10,871 bases of DNA, from NCBI GenBank assembly GCA_027012915.1, contig JALUYN010000425.1, forward strand, positions 1 to 10,871, written 5' to 3'. Shown piece after piece: positions 6,252-10,871 of this stretch (its first letter is position 1; each line of letters begins with the position of its first letter). Below the pieces are notes generated by a model. It ran no database searches. It worked only from the letters and a program-made list of their open reading frames with translations, and had not been told where the DNA came from. This DNA is from Cellvibrionaceae bacterium. Its GTDB lineage: Bacteria; Pseudomonadota; Gammaproteobacteria; Pseudomonadales; Cellvibrionaceae. The position numbers were made by a program, and so were the translations under genes.

Positions 6252-6319
6252 CCGCCATTCCGGGAATGTTTTTTGACATCTCCCGGAATGGCGGGAGATG
6301 TTGGCTAAAGGAGGCACAT
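6252..6319 (+). promoter_or_regulatory. Structured leader, copy 6 of 6
   Basis: Segments: x CCGCCATTCC 6252-6261; a GGGAATGT 6262-6269; T-rich loop 6270-6275; b ACATCTCCC 6276-6284; x' GGAATGGCGG 6285-6294; a' GGGAGATGT 6293-6301; SD AAAGGAGG 6307-6314; start 6320. The x:x' stem is ten perfect pairs, the longest of the set. The b:a' stem is nine perfect pairs. The a:b stem is 4+4 pairs with a bulged C. Confidence 0.8.
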
Positions 6320-8524
6320 ATGAAAACGGTGCAGCTCAAGGTCAATGAGGAAAACCTGGTTAAAAACCTGCGACATGCGTTTGTTGACCAGGAGGTGTTT
6401 ATTGCTGAGCTGATGCAGAATGCTCGGCGGGCCGGCGCGACATACATCGAGTTTTGTTACGATGAAAATACACACACGCTCGAAGTTGCAGACGACGGCA
6501 GGGGATTGAAGAATCCCCAGGATATACTGACAATCGCTCAAAGTGGATGGTCAGATGATATCCAACAACATGAAAGCCCTTTTGGTATGGGGTTCATGTC
6601 GGCGTTGTACCAGGCGTCATATGTCACCATTCGCTCGAATGGAAGTAAGATAGAATTCCATTGTAATGATGCACTGGGATTCAGTCCCATTCCGGTCGTC
6701 ACGGTGGAAAGTCAGCCGGGAACCAAGATCACACTGAAAGGTGTACCCGAGCTTGAATATAAAGAGATCGTGACCTGGTACGCGAGAGGATTCCCGATTA
6801 ACGTGTACTGGGCAGATGAATTACTCCCACGCCCGGACGCGTTGGATCAGCGGAGTGACTGGATTCACACCGATATTGGTAGTGTTGTCCTGTCTGAATG
6901 GACAGCTATTCCAAACAGCGCGAATCACGCGTTGGGGTCCAGCCTTTCATCCCTTTACCTCCAGGGAATTCCTATAGGGCGCACTCGCGTTTCCTCATAT
7001 CGTCTTTCACAGAACCGTAATGTTATCCACCTTGATACAAAGCGTTTTCACGGTAGGATGCCGGATCGTTCGCACTTGCAAAATGCAAAAGAAGAAGAAG
7101 CCGTCATCGATGACAGGATACGGGAACTCTGGAAGAGCAACCTCAGCACAAGATTACGTCTTGTTCCTGAGCAGGATATTGCTGAAAAGTGGTATGACAC
7201 ACTGAAGAAGTGGGACAGGATGGATATATTGAATAATTTATCTTACCTACCACCTGCAGTTGTTGAATATTGGTCTGACTATCCGATGTTGGCGCAGGAC
7301 TGGGAAATCCAGAAGGTAACAGGGAGTTGTATCATCAAACGCTCTGATCTGGAGAACCGGAAAGTCACTCTGGTTGAGGAGACTGATAATGATCAGTCGT
7401 GGGTAGCGGCCATGTATACCTACGAAAAGGAACTCCCTATTCTGGATCAGCAACTGGATGCTGGGCATTGGGTCTATTCCTATACAACAGAACTGTCGTC
7501 TGAAGACATTCATGTAACGGTGTCTGGTCACATCCAGGATGCAGAATACAATGGAAACTACATCTACGGGTTTCCGGTGATCTTTGCTGAAACTGTCGTT
7601 CTCGAGGGTCCAGCAGGAATCGTGGAGGTTGAGCGAGCATTTGTTCTGGATAATCACTTCCTGTCGGTAAATGGGCGTGTAATATGGATTGACCAACCAT
7701 ACATAATCGTCCCTTTCAGCGAGAGTGACGGTAATGTGGTTCGCCAGCTGGAGGACTTTTCCAGCGACTGCCAATTTAATGAAGATCTCACAGAACGCGA
7801 GATTGAGGAGTTTTCTCGATTTATCCTGGCAACCCGTGAGGGGAGGGATATCGATCTCCTGTATCGGATATTCGATGATCTACGCCTTTCCTCGTATCCA
7901 GTTCTTAACGGTAAGGTATTTCGTCTTGAGGTGGATGGCCGGGGAATTCGTCTCGGGGGTGTATCATCGACTGCACAACTCCCTTCGCGTAGCACGCCTC
8001 GGCTTTATTTCATGGATGAAACAGCGCAGCGAATACGTATATATGAGTATGATGCTAAGAAGCGTTTCACAGAGGTTAGGCATATCAATGTTGCATCGGA
8101 TGCGCTGCAGGATCTTGTAGAAGCCATGCTCTCTAACCTACCCAGGGGACATTTGGCTAAACGAGAGACTGTTCGTGAACTGGTCACTCTGCTAGAACGT
8201 AATCCGACCGTTCGTGTGTTCAGCCACCATGAAATCGATAATTTTTTGCAACGTGCCATTGGATACCCTCTGGACACAGGTAGGGATCCGGTTTATTGCC
8301 AGTATCGTTATCCGGATAAAGCATTGTCCTCCTGGACCCTATCACCTGTTGCTTTGTGTGACGAAGGTGTGATGGAGCCGATCGATATCGATGAAGAGCC
8401 TTTTTGCTGGACTGTTTATCAGGTTCAAGATGACGGGACTGTCAGCGCAGTTATCGATGTTGATACAGAGACGCTGGCAACAGCCCTTTGTGACAGACTG
8501 ATTGCTATTGGTACGTCGATCTAA
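6320..8524 (+). CDS. GHKL (Hsp90-like) ATPase with a large unknown C-terminal region, 734 residues
   Basis: ATG 6320 follows AAAGGAGG and the structured leader; the in-frame ATG 6266 lies inside the leader. Residues 1-140 form a Bergerat-fold ATP-binding domain. The N box is ELMQNARRAGA at 30-40, where Glu30 is the probable catalytic base and Asn34 binds magnesium. The G1 box is DDGRGL at 58-63, and the G2 box PFGMGFMSALY at 87-97 closely follows the Hsp90 form. GTKITL at 134-139 fits the late threonine motif. Residues about 145-330 may be a middle transducer domain. The rest, to 734, matches nothing I know and has no membrane segment. Such ATPases couple ATP-driven dimer closure to clamping of a client or nucleic acid. 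The gene is alone in its transcript, between terminators at 6126 and 8545. Confidence 0.88.
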   Translation: MKTVQLKVNEENLVKNLRHAFVDQEVFIAELMQNARRAGATYIEFCYDENTHTLEVADDGRGLKNPQDILTIAQSGWSDDIQQHESPFGMGFMSALYQASYVTIRSNGSKIEFHCNDALGFSPIPVVTVESQPGTKITLKGVPELEYKEIVTWYARGFPINVYWADELLPRPDALDQRSDWIHTDIGSVVLSEWTAIPNSANHALGSSLSSLYLQGIPIGRTRVSSYRLSQNRNVIHLDTKRFHGRMPDRSHLQNAKEEEAVIDDRIRELWKSNLSTRLRLVPEQDIAEKWYDTLKKWDRMDILNNLSYLPPAVVEYWSDYPMLAQDWEIQKVTGSCIIKRSDLENRKVTLVEETDNDQSWVAAMYTYEKELPILDQQLDAGHWVYSYTTELSSEDIHVTVSGHIQDAEYNGNYIYGFPVIFAETVVLEGPAGIVEVERAFVLDNHFLSVNGRVIWIDQPYIIVPFSESDGNVVRQLEDFSSDCQFNEDLTEREIEEFSRFILATREGRDIDLLYRIFDDLRLSSYPVLNGKVFRLEVDGRGIRLGGVSSTAQLPSRSTPRLYFMDETAQRIRIYEYDAKKRFTEVRHINVASDALQDLVEAMLSNLPRGHLAKRETVRELVTLLERNPTVRVFSHHEIDNFLQRAIGYPLDTGRDPVYCQYRYPDKALSSWTLSPVALCDEGVMEPIDIDEEPFCWTVYQVQDDGTVSAVIDVDTETLATALCDRLIAIGTSI

Positions 8525-8544
8525 CTATGACATTGATATTTTTA

Positions 8545-8579
8545 CCCTTATGGCCCGAACGGGCTATAGGGGTTTTTTT
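8545..8579 (+). terminator. Strong intrinsic terminator
   Basis: Twelve pairs (8545-8556 with 8561-8572, two of them G-T wobbles) close a GAAC tetraloop and are followed by seven T. It ends the ATPase transcript 20 bases after the stop. Confidence 0.9.
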
Positions 8580-8739
8580 GCTATGAATAGAATGCTCACC
8601 TTGATCAAAAAGCTCACTTGACTCTAAGGAAGCCGTCAGAATAGCGGCCAGTGCCAGCTCTGCACGTTAAAAACCCCGCTCCATGATGCGTTGTGAAATC
8701 AGGTGTTCACGTTCGCCGGAATACCCAATAGGCGGAGCA
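8580..8739. other. Intergenic region, nothing recognised
   Basis: No gene, RNA or clear hairpin is visible. Transcription converges here from the ATPase and the minus-strand membrane protein. I see no strong terminator for the minus strand. Confidence 0.5.
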
Positions 8740-9114
8740 CTACGGCACGTTCTGGTAGATAAATCTTCCGATATCTGAATTAATTACAACAATCATCAGA
8801 ACGACAAACGAGAAAAAATAAATCAATATCTTGATGATTAATGATTTCTCCCTTTCGCGCGTCATTCTCCCACTTGCTTTTTCGAGCGCCAAATACTTTT
8901 TCCATCGATCCAGCACTATCCAGCCCACAGTTATAAACGACAAACCCAGCATCCACCCCAATATTGTTTTAACTGGTTCTATGACAGTGGAGCCAGCATC
9001 CAGCTCAAACGCCTTGAAGAATTGGCCAATAACTATGCTGATTATCAGCAGAATTAGAACTGCATATAGCAGCAGCCATCCTTTCTTCTCGGAAAACTTG
9101 TTATCCCTACTCAT
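8740..9114 (-). CDS. Small membrane protein with three predicted helices, 124 residues
   Basis: I do not recognise this family. Hydrophobic helices fall at about residues 12-33, 48-69 and 92-112, with basic residues around the linker at 70-92 (DRWKKY, REREKS). It should be an inner-membrane protein; the short basic N-terminus is probably cytoplasmic, which places the long basic linker outside or the topology is different. The start ATG at 9114 overlaps the stop of the truncated TnpB frame as ATGA, and I see no good ribosome site of its own. The DNA looks richer in A and T than its neighbours, which points to a separate origin. Translation through the TnpB fragment's promoter is possible. Confidence 0.6.
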   Translation of the reverse strand: MSRDNKFSEKKGWLLLYAVLILLIISIVIGQFFKAFELDAGSTVIEPVKTILGWMLGLSFITVGWIVLDRWKKYLALEKASGRMTREREKSLIIKILIYFFSFVVLMIVVINSDIGRFIYQNVP

Positions 9115-9419
9115 CGTCGGACTACTTTCTCTGCAGCACTACCAATGGAGTAATTGACATCCTCATCCTTCAGGGTTTGCTGCAAGGGCTGGGAGTGGGC
9201 TTCGCGCAGGAAACCGTATTCCTCAGACTGCTTCCAGATCTTGAGCCAGAAGCAGGCTTCCTGATACCAAACGAGCGGTTGCCTGTTTTCCAGACGATGT
9301 TGATTCATCCGCCAGACCTGGTTCCAGACCCAACGGCAACAACCGGCCTGGCGGAACAGTTGTTGCTCCAGCGCTTGATTGGTCTTGAGTCGGAATTTGT
9401 AGGCCTTGCGAATCAACAT
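9111..9419 (-). pseudogene. tnpB: TnpB (IS200/IS605 family OrfB), N-terminal fragment
   Basis: The frame from ATG 9419 begins MLIRKAYKFRLK and continues with the typical N-terminal domain (CCRWVWNQ, then FLREAHSQPLQQTLKD). This is the start of the RNA-guided nuclease TnpB of IS200/IS605 and IS1341-type elements. Family similarity ends near residue 85, about position 9165. The remaining 17 residues come from the downstream DNA and reach a stop that overlaps the membrane-protein start. A full TnpB has about 350-450 residues. The RuvC-like nuclease domain, zinc ribbon and the 3' end that makes the guide RNA are all absent, so it cannot work as a nuclease. A deletion probably removed the rest of the element. 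Confidence 0.85.
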
Positions 9420-9521
9420 ACTGTGATTATATACAGCTTTTGGGTCACGGCAAGTCTGAGCCCTTATGCCCCGAATGGCGCTTATATCCCCGCCCTCGAA
9501 GGACGGGGTTTTACGCGCCAA
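9165..9521 (-). mobile_element. Remnant of an IS200/IS605- or IS1341-type element
   Basis: The remnant holds the start of tnpB and the end upstream of it. A subterminal hairpin lies at 9488-9508: CCCCG pairs with CGGGG and CCT with AGG around CGA, with one C-A mismatch. The right edge is set at about 9521, because from 9522 the sequence follows tRNA geometry. The left end is lost. Confidence 0.65.
9426..9453 (-). promoter_or_regulatory. Probable promoter for the tnpB fragment
   Basis: On the minus strand TTGCCG (9453-9448) and a perfect TATAAT (9431-9426) are 16 bases apart. Only six bases separate TATAAT from the ATG at 9419, so the transcript would be leaderless or nearly so. Confidence 0.55.
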
Positions 9522-9566
9522 TTGATAAGGCCGGGGTTGGCGGATCGTACCCGCCCATCACCACCA
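9522..9566 (+). pseudogene. 3' part of a tRNA-Ile(GAU) gene cut by the TnpB element
   Basis: The sequence has the geometry of a tRNA from position 32 on: loop TTGATAA 9522-9528 (anticodon GAT 9524-9526), stem strand GGCCG 9529-9533, five variable bases, T-stem GGCGG/CCGCC (9539-9543 with 9551-9555), seven acceptor bases CATCACC, A and CCA ending at 9566. The matching left strand of the anticodon stem and the acceptor partner are absent; transposon sequence is there instead. The T-loop ATCGTAC has A54 and T58 instead of T54 and A58. The next tRNA starts five bases on, as elsewhere in the array. Confidence 0.55.
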
Positions 9567-9571
9567 GTTTT

Positions 9572-9651
9572 GCCCACCTGAAGGGAACAAAGGTATACCT
9601 CGCTGGCTCAGAACCAGCGGTTTCCCGGTTCGACTCCGGGGGTGGGTACCA
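9572..9651 (+). tRNA. Unusual tRNA with anticodon CAG (leucine codon CUG)
   Basis: Acceptor GCCCACC 9572-9578 pairs with GGTGGGT 9641-9647 (one G-T), followed by A73 and encoded CCA. The anticodon stem GCTGG/CCAGC closes CTCAGAA, anticodon CAG at 9609-9611. T-stem CCCGG/CCGGG closes a normal TTCGACT. The D arm is poor (three pairs) with extra bases, giving 80 nt. The variable region is five bases, whereas normal tRNA-Leu has a long arm. Aminoacylation is therefore uncertain. Confidence 0.65.
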
Positions 9652-9655
9652 ATTC

Positions 9656-9731
9656 GGTCGTATAGCTCAGTTGATAGAGCGCCGCTCTTACAAAGCGGAT
9701 GTCGGGAGTTTGAGCCTCTCTGCGACCACCA
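9656..9731 (+). tRNA. tRNA-Val(UAC)
   Basis: Complete cloverleaf of 76 nt with encoded CCA. Anticodon TAC at 9689-9691 in loop CTTACAA reads GUA. D-loop AGTTGATA carries A19 (9674) instead of G19, and the T-loop TTTGAGC carries T56 (9711) instead of C56. The acceptor and T stems each have one wobble pair. Confidence 0.9.
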
Positions 9732-9736
9732 GGTAT

Positions 9737-9823
9737 GGAAAAGTTGCCGAGTGGATGAAGGCACCCGCCTGCTAAGCGGGAGTCCCCAGGGGTTCGTAGG
9801 TTCGAATCCTGCCTTTTCCGCCA
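9737..9823 (+). tRNA. tRNA-Ser(GCU)
   Basis: Class II cloverleaf of 87 nt with a long variable arm, G73 and encoded CCA. Acceptor GGAAAAG pairs with CTTTTCC. Anticodon GCT at 9771-9773 in loop CTGCTAA reads AGC/AGU. The D-loop keeps GG and the T-loop is the normal TTCGAAT. Confidence 0.93.
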
Positions 9824-9827
9824 ATGT

Positions 9828-9902
9828 GAGCGGGTAGCCAAGTGCCAAGGCACCGGTCTGCAAAACCGGATCTCGTGGGTTGGATTCCCACCCAGCTTTC
9901 CA
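9828..9902 (+). tRNA. tRNA-Cys(GCA)
   Basis: Cloverleaf of 75 nt. Anticodon GCA at 9860-9862 and discriminator T73 (9899) both match cysteine identity, with CCA encoded. The acceptor GAGCGGG/CCAGCTT has one G-A mismatch and one wobble. The D-loop has C19 (9845) for G19 and the T-loop TTGGATT has G56 (9882) for C56. Confidence 0.88.
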
Positions 9903-9903
9903 T

Positions 9904-9980
9904 CTCCGTATAGCTCAGCCTGGCAGAGCGCCCGCTTTGGGAGCGGGAGGTCGCAGGTTCGATCCCTGCTGCGGAGACCA
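9904..9980 (+). tRNA. tRNA-Pro(UGG)
   Basis: Cloverleaf of 77 nt starting one base after tRNA-Cys. Acceptor CTCCGTA pairs with TGCGGAG, with A73 and encoded CCA. Anticodon TGG at 9938-9940 in loop TTTGGGA reads CCA/CCG. The D-loop (AGCCTGGCA) and T-loop (TTCGATC) are normal. Confidence 0.93.
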
Positions 9981-9986
9981 ATTTCT

Positions 9987-10060
9987 TGCGGATTCGTCTA
10001 ACAGTAGGACACCGGGCTTTGACCTCGGGGGCGGCGGGGCAGCACCGTCATCCGCAGCCA
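9987..10060 (+). tRNA. Degenerate tRNA-Gln(UUG)-like gene
   Basis: Acceptor TGCGGAT 9987-9993 pairs perfectly with ATCCGCA 10050-10056, with G73 and encoded CCA. U1-A72 and G73 fit glutamine identity. Anticodon TTG is at 10019-10021 in loop CTTTGAC. The D-loop AACAGTA lacks the GG pair. The T-stem GGCGG/CCGTC closes GGCAGCA, far from the usual TTCRANY loop. It may be non-functional or structurally divergent. Confidence 0.6.
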
Positions 10061-10110
10061 GTTTCGGGCAATTCCAACTTGTCATTCTGAAACCCTGTAA
10101 GGAGAGGGCA

Positions 10111-10722
10111 ATGAAGGTGATACACCGAGCGCATCAATACCACGATGGCTGGCCGCTAATTCTCGCAGTGGACAGGGGCGGCCGCCCATCGGAATGGATC
10201 AACTGGCAAAAGGCCGCCTGTCATCACATCTGCGGTGATGTTATGTGGGGTGTTGGTGAGCCAGCACTGGTGCTGCGAGGGGGTTACAACCGCCAGGGAG
10301 AGCGGTCGGAACTCGCCCTGCAGCCTGTGATCGCGATCAAGGGCGCCGACGCCAGCCGCTTCGAGGCCTACATCATTCCTCTGTCGAATCGAGCGCTGTT
10401 TTCCCGGGACCGGTTCACGTGCCTCTATTGTGGGGAGCGGTACCACCCTCGAGACTTATCCCGTGACCATGTGATTCCACGGTCTCGACCTGGTGGTGTT
10501 GACGCCTGGGAGAATGTGGTTACCGCCTGCAAGCCCTGCAATCACCAGAAGGACTGCCGGACACCGGCGGAGGCGGGTATGGAACTGCTGGCGTTGCCGT
10601 TTGCGCCCAATCACATTGAAGGATTAATTCTGTCGAACCGTCGGATCCTGGCCGACCAAATGGATTTCCTAGTGGCGCAACGGCCACGACGGAAGCGTGG
10701 GGATACCGCTCGCCATCCGTGA
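10111..10722 (+). CDS. HNH endonuclease, 203 residues
   Basis: ATG 10111 follows AAGGAGAGG; in-frame codons to the left run back through the tRNA genes and are rejected. The HNH domain spans about residues 100-150. Zinc is bound by CLYC (104-107) and CKPC (140-143); the ββα-metal core has SRDHVIPRSRPGG (His120 probable general base), Asn136 in DAWENVVTAC and NHQK at 144-147. Residues 1-95 are an N-terminal domain of unknown role with a Trp-rich WINWQKAACHHICGD. The arrangement fits the HNH family found in McrA-like and phage or mobile-element nucleases that cut double-stranded DNA. It lies 50 bases after the last tRNA on the same strand and may share a transcript with the array. The basic tail RPRRKRGD may help DNA binding. 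Confidence 0.88.
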   Translation: MKVIHRAHQYHDGWPLILAVDRGGRPSEWINWQKAACHHICGDVMWGVGEPALVLRGGYNRQGERSELALQPVIAIKGADASRFEAYIIPLSNRALFSRDRFTCLYCGERYHPRDLSRDHVIPRSRPGGVDAWENVVTACKPCNHQKDCRTPAEAGMELLALPFAPNHIEGLILSNRRILADQMDFLVAQRPRRKRGDTARHP

Positions 10723-10726
10723 AACC

Positions 10727-10764
10727 TACCCATCGGCAATATCTCCTGATTAAGCCGATGGGTA
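10727..10764 (+). terminator. Inverted repeat, possible terminator after the HNH gene
   Basis: TACCCATCGGC at 10727-10737 pairs perfectly with GCCGATGGGTA at 10754-10764 around a 16-base loop. There is no T-run after it, so it may instead be a repeat at a junction or a protein-binding site. Confidence 0.45.
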
Positions 10765-10783
10765 TCCCCGGAATAGGCGAAAA

Positions 10784-10871
10784 GATGACTGGGGACTGGA
10801 GCCATTGAAACCGGCGCACCGCAACGATCTGATGGAAATCATGGACGACCGCCACGGGCAAACATCCACGG
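10784..10871 (+). pseudogene. istB: IstB (IS21 family) fragment, cut at the 5' side and running off the window
   Basis: The frame starting GAT GAC TGG at 10784 reads DDWGLEPLKPAHRNDLMEIM and continues with DDRHG. This is the Walker B segment and following helix of IstB, the AAA+ ATPase helper of IS21-family transposition. Everything before Walker B (the N-terminus and P-loop) is missing: the codons just upstream do not fit IstB, and there is no start codon. The inverted repeat at 10727-10764 lies just before the break. The fragment may continue to its normal end outside the window. Confidence 0.75.

Noticed and set aside
1822..6319. The repeated hairpins as integron attC sites or REP elements
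   Set aside because: They lack the conserved attC core boxes, lie upstream of starts rather than after stops, and differ too much in sequence for REPs, while the pairing is kept.
9558..9981. Open frames on both strands across the tRNA array
   Set aside because: They are antisense or sense reading of tRNA genes, a common source of false proteins.
1..10871. CRISPR array
   Set aside because: No regularly spaced direct repeats were seen; the only recurring element is the divergent leader.

Overview
The window looks like an accessory region of a proteobacterial chromosome or large plasmid, probably gammaproteobacterial and probably an integrative or conjugative element. This is inference: no integrase, relaxase or replication gene is visible. 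The support is a run of unfamiliar small proteins, a Hsp90-like GHKL ATPase, a tight tRNA array with degenerate members, an HNH nuclease, and remnants of two transposon families (TnpB and IstB).

Layout. 1-480 is a long untranslated region with a good sigma70 promoter at 56-83 and several hairpins. 481-5983 carries eight plus-strand genes, a 20-codon ORF and an ankyrin protein. 6320-8524 is the 734-residue ATPase, closed by a strong intrinsic terminator. 8740-9114 is a minus-strand three-helix membrane protein. 9165-9521 is a decayed TnpB element that cuts into a tRNA-Ile gene. 9522-10060 is the tRNA array: Ile fragment, CAG tRNA, Val, Ser, Cys, Pro, Gln-like. 10111-10722 is an HNH nuclease, and an IstB fragment runs off the right edge.

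The main discovery candidate is a structured leader present six times, at 1822, 2508, 3803, 4417, 5543 and 6252. Each copy ends just before the Shine-Dalgarno of a gene or gene pair. All share the order x - a - T-rich loop - b - x' - a' - SD - start. Segment b can pair with either a or a', and x pairs with x'. The sequence differs between copies while the pairings are kept by compensatory changes. This implies selection on a two-state structure that may put the downstream genes under one post-transcriptional control.

A second unusual point is in the tRNA array. The near-universal tertiary pair G19-C56 is replaced by A19-U56 in tRNA-Val and by C19-G56 in tRNA-Cys, both compensated. The Gln-like tRNA has lost the usual elbow sequence, and the CAG (Leu codon) tRNA has no long variable arm. 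Most protein functions remain unknown. The ATPase, the ankyrin repeats, the HNH nuclease, the TnpB and IstB fragments and a shared zinc-binding motif in two proteins are the only family-level calls.
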